Origin: Choanephora cucurbitarum
Taxonomy: Eukaryota; Mucoromycota; Mucoromycetes; Mucorales; Choanephoraceae
NCBI GenBank assembly: GCA_025331435.1
Contig: JAIWNI010000026.1
Span: 124,001 to 188,000 of the forward strand
Direction: 5' to 3'
Length of the DNA: 64,000 bases
Part shown: positions 22,093 through 31,221 of the stretch, piece by piece
How the letters are laid out: every line of letters starts with the position of its first letter
Numbering within the stretch: position 1 is the first letter of the stretch
The notes under the pieces: generated by a model
Database searches by the model: none
What the model saw: the letters and a program-made list of their open reading frames with translations, nothing else
Told to the model about the DNA's origin: nothing
Position numbers and translations under genes: made by a program

Positions 22093-23505
22093 TTAAGGTA
22101 AAGTATGGTACATGGATTGGAAACGGTTGTATCGGAAATTGATATATTGAGAAAACGTACTCTTTCGGGTACCAATAAAGATAGAGCCATGAGAAGCAAT
22201 TTCAGCATCAATCATAGGAAACAAGAGTGAGGCAATGGTGGTGTCCAATCGCTTCATTTCTTCATCTACCATAGCATGGCCTGTCAACATAGGAGACATA
22301 CGCAAGGTACTCTCGATCACCTCTGGAAAATCGGAGAGTGTAAAGATACAGGGAAATTCGTCATAAAGGTCCTTGAGGGTAGTACGAGGCTGAGGTGTAT
22401 CGGTTGCCATGAAGATAAGACGCAGGCGGGGATGGTTCTCTTGACTGTGCCAGGCAACACATTGATTCAACAATTCCCGCTTATCTGGGGATTGATCGAG
22501 TGTCTTGAGGATTGCAATCTTAGTTTCATCTTCAATGGTAAGAGGAGTAGCCTGGAAGGGAACAGGTTCCAGTGATTGTTGTTGAGCAATGATCTGTTCT
22601 TGAGTCAGTTCAGGCTGTTCCAAGGTAGCCCGTAGTGTGTTGACTGTCTCGTCCATCAGGGCCTTAAAGTAACCATCTCCCTGTCGAAGATGAACACCCA
22701 CAAATGTCTCTGGTCCACCCAAGAGAGGAATGACACTGAGTGCCTGTCGAATGACAACAGGGTGAGCAATACTGATTTCTTCACGCAGATGATTGGCTAA
22801 CCAGATCATGGTAGGGTCTTGATAGGCCACACGGAGGGTATAATGAAGCGAACCAAACATGATCACCTTATGATCCAATTGACGCAACTCGTTCATCTCT
22901 ACACGTTGAGCAAAGGTACGGATATCATCTTGGTTATCCTCTGAATCATAGATACGGTAAGAGTAGCGTGAATTGTCTTGAAGGCGGTAGATATCTTCGG
23001 GATCCTTGAGGCCCATGACATCCTTGAAGTAATCTTGAGACATGCTTGAGCGTTGAATGGTGCGAATCCCTTGAGCATGAGCAGCCGAGAGATCAAAGAT
23101 CGATTCTACCGAGACAGGTACATATTTCTTGAAATCCTTGCAGTTCACATGGCCTTCGACACCCAACTGAGGACATTCGCTTAACCGGAATTCGGCCAGT
23201 GTGTTGGGTCTCCACCAGACAGCTGTACCAATATTAATCTCGGGTAAGATGAGGGTTCGGTTAAGTGACTTTGCCAAGAGGAGAGCATTCAGTAGACCGA
23301 TACGTTGATTGTGTAATCCAGAATGAGGTAAGAAGGTGATGTATTTCTCACTGTTCTTTGTTTTTTGTTGTTGTTGTTGTAGAGGAGTGATATTGAACTT
23401 TAGTTGAACACTCATGGATTGTGTAGATGTATAAGTCACAAGGAATAATGTCAGCACAAGCACTGATAGGCATGTAGCCCATACAAATCGAGTTGAACGC
23501 ATCAT
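22093..23505 (-). CDS. O-fucosyltransferase-like type II membrane protein, 470 aa
   Basis: A single-exon gene. The product begins with a short basic end and one hydrophobic segment (about residues 8-27, WATCLSVLVLTLFLV), as in type II Golgi or ER glycosyltransferases, then a Gln-rich stalk. The luminal part has FLPHSGLHNQRIGLLNALLL, which matches the N-terminal GDP-sugar fold of the GDP-fucose protein O-fucosyltransferase superfamily, and VGVHLRQGDGYF, the HxRxGD-type motif of that group. Near the C-terminus HGSIFIGTRKSTFSQYI fits the conserved Ser/Thr motif before the last helix. Acceptor and sugar are not known; fungi have many uncharacterised members. A TATA-like box lies about 90 nt upstream (23594-23604, minus strand). 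Confidence 0.75.
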   Translation of the reverse strand: MMRSTRFVWATCLSVLVLTLFLVTYTSTQSMSVQLKFNITPLQQQQQKTKNSEKYITFLPHSGLHNQRIGLLNALLLAKSLNRTLILPEINIGTAVWWRPNTLAEFRLSECPQLGVEGHVNCKDFKKYVPVSVESIFDLSAAHAQGIRTIQRSSMSQDYFKDVMGLKDPEDIYRLQDNSRYSYRIYDSEDNQDDIRTFAQRVEMNELRQLDHKVIMFGSLHYTLRVAYQDPTMIWLANHLREEISIAHPVVIRQALSVIPLLGGPETFVGVHLRQGDGYFKALMDETVNTLRATLEQPELTQEQIIAQQQSLEPVPFQATPLTIEDETKIAILKTLDQSPDKRELLNQCVAWHSQENHPRLRLIFMATDTPQPRTTLKDLYDEFPCIFTLSDFPEVIESTLRMSPMLTGHAMVDEEMKRLDTTIASLLFPMIDAEIASHGSIFIGTRKSTFSQYINFRYNRFQSMYHTLP

Positions 23506-23593
23506 CTAAAATTATGTAAAAAAGTCTATAATAAATAAAAGAAAGAAAAAAAAAAGATATTAAATAGTGTTCCATCTATAAAAGAACCTTTCC

Positions 23594-23604
23594 CTTTTTA
23601 TAAG
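23594..23604 (-). promoter_or_regulatory. TATA-like box of the fucosyltransferase-like gene
   Basis: The minus strand reads CTTATAAAAAG about 90 nt upstream of the ATG at 23505. Inferred from motif and spacing. Confidence 0.4.
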
Positions 23605-24181
23605 GGTGCTATCGGTGTTCTAAATGGGTTTCTTTTTTAAACAAGAAAAAAATCTTTTTTTAGGACAGTGTGTGATACAATAAGAAGTTTAAAAAAGCGC
23701 AGTTTGATATACTTTTTGTATAAGCCCTATTCTAAATGATACATTTTAAAAACAATAATAATAGGGGGAAGAAAAGAAGAAGAAAAAGAGAGGTTTTGAG
23801 TGATAATGACTATAAGGGATAAAGATACAAAAAGATGTTAAAGAAAGTGAAAGTGGTTATCATTTCATTCTAAGCCTTTTTTTTTACTTGTTTAAAGAAG
23901 TTGCTTTGATCCCAGCCACCTTTTTTTTTTATTTTTATTTTTTGCCTCAAAAACTTACTCTGCCTCTTTGCGTAACACTACAGAGTTGTTTAATCGTTGT
24001 GTCCCTATTTTAACATGAACAACATTTATCTATTTGAATGACTGTGAATTATAGCTTCAATCTGTCAAATCAATAAGATCCTCTCTCTTCACTGACATCA
24101 ACTATAAGAAACAGAGATATCACAAGATGATAAAGAGAGAGGGGGTTTTTTAACAAAAGAGGGGATAAAGACTGCATACAG
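23605..24181. other. Divergent intergenic region
   Basis: AT-rich with several T and A homopolymers; promoters of the two flanking divergent genes are expected here. No gene seen. Confidence 0.5.
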
Positions 24182-24703
24182 ATGATTTTCCTTTTCTTTC
24201 TTTTTTTTCATTCAATCACCATGTCAACCACACACACAATACACTCAAGCCATACAATTAAAATCAGTGTGACCAGAACGGTATTACCAACCACATCCAT
24301 TACAATGAATGAGGCCAATGATAGAGCATGGTTGCCTCCCTTACTAGGTGCCTTGACTGGCTTGATCTTGATCACTATGGTAACCTCTTTTTTCTATTGT
24401 CGTCGTCGTCGTCGTTATCATTGTCGAATGATTCAACAAGATAGTTGGCATCATACCATCACTCAACCCCCACCTGCCTATACTTCCATGAGAGAAAAGA
24501 GTCCTGCCTATAGTTCAATGAGAGAAAAGAGTTCATCTGAACCAGTTAGACTCCAATATGCTCCTCAACTTGCCCTCAGCCCTAGTTTCACAGATCTATC
24601 GGGGCTTAAAGAGACAGCATCTCCTGTAGTTCGTAAAATTGAACTGTATGATCCGAAAGTTAACCTTCCTTTAGATCTCAAATCATCTTCTTCTTTTCTG
24701 TAA
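24182..24703 (+). CDS. Small single-pass membrane protein with PPxY-type tail, 173 (or 160) aa
   Basis: I do not recognise the family. One membrane segment (PPLLGALTGLILITMVTSFF, about residues 52-71) is followed by CRRRRRYHCR, so the tail should face the cytosol. The N-terminal part is rich in Ser and Thr, as in fungal cell-surface sensors. The tail has PPPAYTSMREKS followed directly by a near copy PAYSSMREKS; PPPAY is a classical WW-domain ligand of Nedd4/Rsp5-type ubiquitin ligases, which suggests ubiquitin-driven endocytosis or an adaptor role. The start is uncertain: the first ATG (24182) adds a Phe/Leu-rich segment that is encoded by a poly-T leader and may be untranslated; the ATG at 24221 has A at -3 and is the better start by context. 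Confidence 0.6.
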   Translation: MIFLFFLFFHSITMSTTHTIHSSHTIKISVTRTVLPTTSITMNEANDRAWLPPLLGALTGLILITMVTSFFYCRRRRRYHCRMIQQDSWHHTITQPPPAYTSMREKSPAYSSMREKSSSEPVRLQYAPQLALSPSFTDLSGLKETASPVVRKIELYDPKVNLPLDLKSSSSFL

Positions 24704-25339
24704 TCATCATCATCATTTCTAAATTAAATTAAAGCCGATACTTATAAAAAGGGGGGCGAATGCAATGATGTATCATACAAAATAGAAAAAAAAGGGGGGG
24801 GGGGTTTATGTATGTAAAGTAAAAAGGATGATCATGATAAGAAGGAACCATTGGATTTGATATCAACTAAAGTAAACCATACTGTATAAGCTGTTGATTC
24901 TATGAAAGTCAATTTCAGAGCATTGCAGAAACCAGTTTATTTTCTACAAACATGCTATGCACTGAATAATTAAAACACAGGTAGAATGCTCGTTTTTTAT
25001 TCTGCAGAAAGAAAAAATCACATGCATACGGTAACAACAAAAGAAAAAGTTGAAACGGTTTAATTGATGTCTTGTTTATATGTGTGGCTATGATTGACTT
25101 GAGTCTATCACAGGCTTATTTTTAAGCCCAACAAAGAAATAGATCATGCCATGAAAGCTTGTTAAGTAATCTTAATTCCGGTCAGACTCGGAAGTTCAGG
25201 GTACAGGATGAAGGGTCCGGCTAAATAGATCTAGGGTCACTTTCTATTTAATCAGTTTTTCTTTTTTTTTTTTTTACTTTCTTTCTATTTTCTCTCTCTC
25301 TCTCTCTCTCTATTTTTCTATTTTCTCTCTTTTTAATTG
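24704..25339. other. Intergenic region with G11 and (CT)n tracts
   Basis: It contains a G run near 24794-24804 and a (CT)n tract at 25291-25311 just before the 5' LTR. No gene seen. Confidence 0.5.
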
Positions 25340-25504
25340 TGTGGTATTTACCACATCCAATTCTATTTGCACTTAGAAGTCCGATCATATTATAAAGAGT
25401 TTTTTATCGTGTTTAACACTTTTTCTCTTCACCTAATAAACAGGCCTATATTTGTCTCGTTAACTTTTCTAGTTCAGATTCATATATTCGAGATAAATAC
25501 AACA
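25340..25504 (+). repeat. 5' LTR (165 bp)
   Basis: It starts TGTGGTATTTACCACA, which is an inverted repeat in itself, holds TATAAA at 25391-25396 and ends ACA. It differs from the 3' LTR only by 33 extra bases at 25415-25447, which sit between the TATA box and the presumed transcript start. Confidence 0.85.
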
Positions 25505-25510
25505 TTTTTT

Positions 25511-25522
25511 TTAACGAAGACA
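25511..25522 (+). promoter_or_regulatory. Candidate self-priming primer-binding site
   Basis: TTAACGAAGACA, six bases after the LTR end, is complementary to TGTCTCGTTAA of the LTR (25453-25463; 31170-31180) with one bulged base. In the 3' LTR this sequence lies 29 nt after TATAAA, where transcription should start. That is the arrangement of Tf1/sushi elements, whose mRNA 5' end primes minus-strand synthesis. No TGG-starting tRNA-type site is present. Inferred. Confidence 0.5.
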
Positions 25523-25545
25523 CCAACATCTCTGAAACCATCTCA

Positions 25546-28500
25546 ATGCAACAACAACAACAACAGCAACCTCAAGACAACCACCAGGGCTCAGCCACCA
25601 GCTCAGCCACAGAAGAAGCTGAAGACATTCGCTTTTGGAGAGAGCTCCAACAGGAAGCTGTCGATTTTAGACGACAATACAGAGAAAGTGCTCGCAAAGG
25701 CAACAGAGACGCGGAACTACTCAACCAAGCCGAGAAAGCCGCTCAAGAAGCTGAGAAGTTTCGAATTTTATGTCAAGAAACTTATCCAGAATCCATTGTA
25801 TTCCACAAGTTGGATAAAAAAGGCAGTGAACTCAACATTGAGAAGATGCCTCACTTACTTGGCGCAATTGAGCAACCAGTAGGTGCACACGGAGGCGTTT
25901 ATCGCAACGTGAAACTTTTCTTTGCCCATGTGGAAAGATACGCCTTAAGTCAAGGTGTTAATCTGGACCTTGAGCACCGTAAGTGCATGCCCTCAATTTT
26001 GGGTAAAAACTTTCGGGAACATTATGAGCTTCAGATGAAGCGCGCGTCTGCCCAAGGTCTAGTGCCTAATTGGGAGACCGTCAAGCTATGGTTATCTGAG
26101 TACGTGGACACCCCACTGGAAAGAGCCAGAAGCGTTAAAGCCTTGTTCAGAATCGTCCCTAAGAAAGACGAAAACAACCGCCAGTTTGCTGAGCGCTGGT
26201 TGGAGGCTACATCCCTCGTGGATTTCAAAAGACTCAGTGTGGATGAGTATTCATTCATTGTTCAATGCAGTCTTTTTCCTTCAGAGTGGAGGTCTAAGAT
26301 CCATCATGCCATCAGTACTGGCAGTGAGGACATCATGGGCAAAGAGATCCGTGACATGATCATGTGGTTCCATGATTTGGAACTACCTGCAGCCAACAAA
26401 CGTAGCGCAGAAGACGCTCCTGCTGAGCGTGCTACAAAGAACAGCAGACAAACTGAAGCGCCTAATGGCACAGAAGCTTCCAAGTGGGCGAAGTTCGTCT
26501 ACGACAATGCGAGAAGCAACAGAATTTGCAATCGCTGTGGCAGTCTTTACAAGCCTGGCCACAACAAAACTTGCTCCAAACAAGGGCACAGACGAAATGA
26601 AGGTGAGGCAAGTACCCCTTTAGTCAACAGAATGGCAAACATGCAGGTCGCTGAAGGACCTAGTCCTTCTCAGAACATCGACCGCGCACTTGAGGCAGCA
26701 GATATCCTCACAGAAGACATGGAGGACTGCCAATATGACAAAATTGAATGTAAGCAAAAAAAATCCAAAGAAAATTTCCATGATGTGGAAGGAGAAACTA
26801 AAGTTCCTATTTACATAGAGGCCAAACCTATTATGGCTCTGGTAGATAGTGGCTCCAATTTTTCCTCTTTGAATAAAACTTTTTGTCTTCAAAATAACAT
26901 TCCCATTCTCGCATACACTGAGAACACACGCCCAAAAATACTTCTAGCAACTGCAGGTACAACCAGCTGTATGTACGGCTACACACCTAGGCTCAAGCTA
27001 AAGTATAATGGCAAAATTTACGAATTCAAGTTTCAGGTAATAGACTTGACGTTTAATGTTCCAATGTCTATTGGTACAGACCTAATGAAGGTCCTTGGTA
27101 TTGGCTATCATGGTTTAGCTACCTCATGGGATCCACCTATTAAAGGGGTCACAGAAAATCCTCTCAAAGATGTAGTGGAGCCAAATGCAGATCCATTTGG
27201 AACACCTACTGAGATGGAACATTTTATGCAAAGCATACAAGGACATATCGCAGCAAATGAGGCTCTACCTCCAGGTTCATTTTGCACTCATCCAGACGCA
27301 GTCATTTATTTAGACACTCCAGACTCAGCTGAAGGTTATAAATCGCAATATCCAATTGCTGACAAACTGAAACCCAAGGTGCAGGAGACCGTCGAGAAGT
27401 GGTTGAGTGAGGGAATCATCCAAGAGGTACCCTCCAATGTTGACAACAGATGGAACAGCCCATTAACACTCGCACCCAAAAAGGACACACAAGGAAATTA
27501 TACGGACAAACGACCTTGTTTAGACCCCAGACACATCAATAAGTATCTCAAAGAAGACCGCTTCCCTCTACCCAGGATCAATGACATTTTCAAGAAATTG
27601 CAGGGTGCAAATGTATTCACCACCTTGGATTTGAAAAATGCCTTCCACCGTTTCCCGATATATCCACCACATCAACATAAGACTGCCTTTACATCCGTGG
27701 ATGGCAAGCAGTACATGTTCAGAGGATGTCCATTCGGATTGAAACCTATTTCATCGAAATTTCAGAGGGTCATGTCTAAGCTTTTCTCGGTTGAACCGTT
27801 CAGAAACTATGTCTCCACATTTGTCGACGATATTGTTATTTATAGCAAGAACTTGACTGATCACATCAAACATGTACAGAGCGTCATCGATGAGCTCACA
27901 AGGGTAAAATTGATCTTAAATCCTCAAAAATGCCATTTTGCACAACAAACAATCTATCTGTTGGGTTTCTGCATTTCTACAAATGGACAGTCATATTTAG
28001 ACCCCCGTAAGGTTACCAACACTATGCAGTGGCCCACACCGCGCACTGGTAAAGACATTCAGAGATTCCTGGGATTAGTCAATTATTTCAGAGATTATGT
28101 CCCAAAAATAGCAGTGTTGACAGCACCCCTAGATGGCTTGCGCAATCATCCAGGTCCGTTAGGCTCAGCATGAACAAGTGCACATGACGTAGCCTTCCAT
28201 AAGCTTAAGCAGGCATTGATACATGCACCCATCTTGCAACCTCCAAACTTGGACTTGCCATTCCAAGTCGCCACAGACGCCTCAGACGTGGGCATTGGCG
28301 CAGTACTTTATCAGGAGGCAGTTCCCTCCAAAAAGTTGCACTACATAGGTTTCATGGCCAGGGCATTGACTAAGTCAGAGCGCAATTATGGCACAACCAA
28401 ACGTGAACTTTTAGCAATAGTCTTTGCATTGCAGAAATTCCATACATACTTATGGGGGCGTCATTTTACGCTACACACAGACCATAAAGCTTTGGTTTTC

Positions 28501-30192
28501 ATTCACACACAGAAAGAGTTAAACGCCATGTTAACAAACTGGCTAGAAACTATTCTGAATTATGACTTTACCGTAGTCCATTTACCAGGTATGGACAATG
28601 TCTTACCAGATGCCTTGTCACGCCTTTTCTCAGTGAGAAAAGATCTAGGGGAGGGTAATAAGGACAAGACGCACTCCACATGCTATGCATCCACAAATAA
28701 TGACAAGGTAGCTAGAGGAGCTAGCGCAGATTACCTTAAAGATAATATGATCGAACCTCCAACTGAGGCAGAAAGATTAGACATATTAGAAAAAGCTCAT
28801 TTATTTGGTCATTTTGGAGCAGAAGCAATGGTTAAGGCAGTACACAATAATGGTATGCATTGGCCGAAATTAATGGAGCAAGCACTCATGATAGCAAAGA
28901 AATGCGCTCAGTGCCAAAAGTTCAATATTGTTAAGACAGGTTACAATCCACACAAGCCGGTCCATTCATCCCTACCAGGGGATCACTGGGCTATAGACTT
29001 GGCAGGACCACTACCTATGACAGAAAGAAACAACAGATACATGTTAGTCATGATTGACATATGCACTCGCTTTGTAATATTGAGACCGATACCAAACAAG
29101 ACAGCAGAAGCTGTGGTACAAGCCTTAATCCCAGTATTTTGCGATTTTGGTATTCCCAGAATATTGCAATCAGACAATGGCAAAGAGTTTGCGAATCAAG
29201 TCATGCAAAGGTTCAAAGCTAAGGCAGGATTTGATCACAGATTAATCACCCCTTACTATCCTCAATCCAATGGCGCAGCTGAAAGAACTGTAGGCACAGC
29301 CATGAACGTTATCAAGAAAGTTGTCGAAGGAGTATCAGCCGAATGGGACCTATTCATTTACTCTGTGCAACTTTCAATCAATAACAAAGTCTCAAAAAGA
29401 TTGGGCACTGCACCTTTTAACATCATGTTTGGAAGAAGGTTGAATGACTTCAAAAATTATGAAGAAGAAACAGGTCAGACGTCCAACTTGACTGCAGAAC
29501 AGGTTACTCAAAGGATCAAGGATCTACAAGAGGTACTGTTTCCAGCCATACAGGAAAAGACCAAGCAAGCTATCAAAGCTCAAAAGGAGAAGTTCGACAG
29601 AACACATGCCCATGGAGACATACCAGTAAACAGCCTGGTGCGTCTGAAGGTACATCCAAACTTCAGAGCAAAGATGGATCCCGTATACGAAGGACCATAC
29701 ACAGTCATCAGAAAGACGCAGAATGGAACGTACGTCTTAAGAGACACAACGGGTGAAATACTGCCAAACAGCGTTACAATCTCGCAACTAAAACCAGTGG
29801 TGAGCGACCATGTTTTAGACCCCAACAGTACCAAAGAAGTGGAAGCTATCTTGAACCACTATTTAGACCCAGACACAAACAAATATAGTTATTTTGTGAA
29901 ATGGCTCAATATGGATGAATCATACAACCAATGGGTTGCTTCAAAGGACTTTTATTCGCAAGGCATTATCCAAGAATATTGGAGCAATGCAGAACCAAAA
30001 GTCAAAGCAAACACAGTTGTCAAGAAAAAGACAGGTCAAAGAGGAAGACCAAGAAAATACACAGAAAACGGCACTTCTCAAAATAGCATCCCTAACAAGA
30101 GAAAAAGAGCGATATCTGTCGTATTTGGGCATGCATTCAAACAAGAAAATATAAAATTCGGAAATTCAATTAATCATCTCAAGAAAAGATAA
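25546..30192 (+). pseudogene. Chromoviral Gag-Pol frame interrupted by one TGA
   Basis: The frame runs 1548 codons with one internal TGA at 28171-28173. By codon number: Gln-rich start and Gag (1 to about 320); zinc-knuckle-like CNRCGSLYKPGHNKTC (about 328-343, a variant spacing); aspartic protease with VDSGSN (about 433); reverse transcriptase with a FVDD active site (about 759); TGA at 876, just after the RT connection; RNase H with ATDASDVGIGAVL, TKRELLAIVFAL and HTDHKAL; integrase zinc finger (HLFGHFG .. CAQC) and D,D,E core (AIDLAGP, LQSDNGKEF, NGAAERT); a chromodomain (VEAILNHYLD, YFVKWLNMDESYNQW, about 1430-1475); basic tail. The TGA lies where relatives have Trp, so a single G-to-A change explains it. 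Unless read through, the copy lacks RNase H and integrase. Confidence 0.92.
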
Positions 30193-30194
30193 AT

Positions 30195-30223
30195 GTTATT
30201 TTGACAGATAATGTCAAAATAAC
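30195..30223 (+). repeat. Perfect 12-bp inverted repeat after the pol stop
   Basis: GTTATTTTGACA and TGTCAAAATAAC flank a 5-nt loop (GATAA), two bases after the stop codon. As RNA this is a strong hairpin in the element transcript. Confidence 0.85.
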
Positions 30224-31073
30224 AATAAACCAAACAATGTTCATAAAGTTGGAAACCTAAAATTACACTAAATGTTACCAAAGGGAAGACGGAAATTAAG
30301 CATATCGCAAGTGCTGGCTAAAAAGCGATGAAATGATATATAAGGCATTCAATGTGCGTAGCTAACACATTGAAAGCATGATCAGACTTATATTCATGGA
30401 TTCTCCTTTTTCTCCAATACTGAAAATAGCTATATGACATGGTACATTATTATAACAGGATGGTTGCATAGGCCTTATAAAATCAAGGTAGCAGCATCTA
30501 ACAATACAAGCAATGATTCTAGAGATTTCATTACCAGAAAAGACTAAATCATTACTTGGATAAAGATAGTTCTGAGACATACACACAAAGGGCTTGTCTA
30601 TCATTATCACACTATTTAAACTGATCTAATATCCAACGAAACAAGTGAACAAGTATGAAACAGTTAAGCCTGATATATTCAGATACTTTCCAAGACAAAA
30701 CACATATCTTGATAAAGCATAAATAGCTTCTCATCAAGATATAAACCTAGTTGAAAATATATCTCCACCTTATTCAAGGCGGAGGATGAAATCTGGCTAC
30801 AGACATCTTTTTATAAAGGTGACCAGTCATCCCAGTAGGAAAACTGCTCATACAGATAAAATTGTAACGGAGTGATTGATTGAAACCGAGATAGAAATAG
30901 TATATTAACACAACATGAACGTGCAGTAGAATTAGTTCCCTCTCTTTCTTTTTAATAAAAAAATCGAGTTCCCTCTCATTGAATCTTTGAGCCTGCAAAT
31001 ATCACAATATCAAAAGAGATCAAAGCACAGAAGCCCAGATCTAGATAAACGCTACTCTAAAACACTACCAAAA
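30224..31073. other. Noncoding 3' internal region of the retroelement
   Basis: About 850 bp between the hairpin and the polypurine tract. Short frames exist on the minus strand (30362-30610, 30774-30998) but have no recognisable content. Confidence 0.45.
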
Positions 31074-31076
31074 GAC

Positions 31077-31089
31077 TGGTGGGGGGTAA
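31077..31089 (+). promoter_or_regulatory. Polypurine tract of the retroelement
   Basis: TGGTGGGGGGTAA lies directly before the TGTGG start of the 3' LTR, the expected place of the plus-strand primer. Confidence 0.6.
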
Positions 31090-31221
31090 TGTGGTATTTA
31101 CCACATCCAATTCTATTTGCACTTAGAAGTCCGATCATATTATAAAGAGTTTTTTATCGTGTTTATATTTGTCTCGTTAACTTTTCTAGTTCAGATTCAT
31201 ATATTCGAGATAAATACAACA
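31090..31221 (+). repeat. 3' LTR (132 bp)
   Basis: Identical to the 5' LTR except that it lacks 33 internal bases. It holds TATAAA at 31141-31146 and the presumed transcript start about 29 nt further. Confidence 0.85.

Larger units (their letters stand above)
25340..31221 (+). mobile_element. Ty3/gypsy chromovirus (LTR retrotransposon), nearly intact
   Basis: A 5.9-kb element bounded by direct repeats that begin TGTGG and end ACA (25340-25504 and 31090-31221). Between them is one long gag-pol frame in the Ty3/gypsy order: Gag, zinc knuckle, protease, reverse transcriptase, RNase H, integrase, chromodomain. The frame has a single in-frame TGA at 28171. After pol come a 12-bp hairpin, about 850 bp without a clear gene, and a G-rich polypurine tract before the 3' LTR. 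Apart from one 33-bp indel the LTRs are identical over 132 bp, which points to a young copy. No target-site duplication is seen (AATTG before, TCCCG after). The primer site appears to be of the self-priming Tf1/sushi type rather than tRNA-based. Confidence 0.92.

Noticed and set aside
24182..24220. N-terminal Phe/Leu-rich signal peptide of the small membrane protein
   Set aside because: The stretch is encoded by the poly-T leader typical of this genome, and the next ATG has a better context; not treated as proven.
25546..25882. Second frame at the start of the element (25337-25882) as a separate gene
   Set aside because: It overlaps the LTR and Gag in another frame and shows no domain.
30362..30610. 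Minus-strand frame in the 3' internal region of the retroelement
   Set aside because: No recognisable domain, no promoter or splice support; kept only as noncoding.
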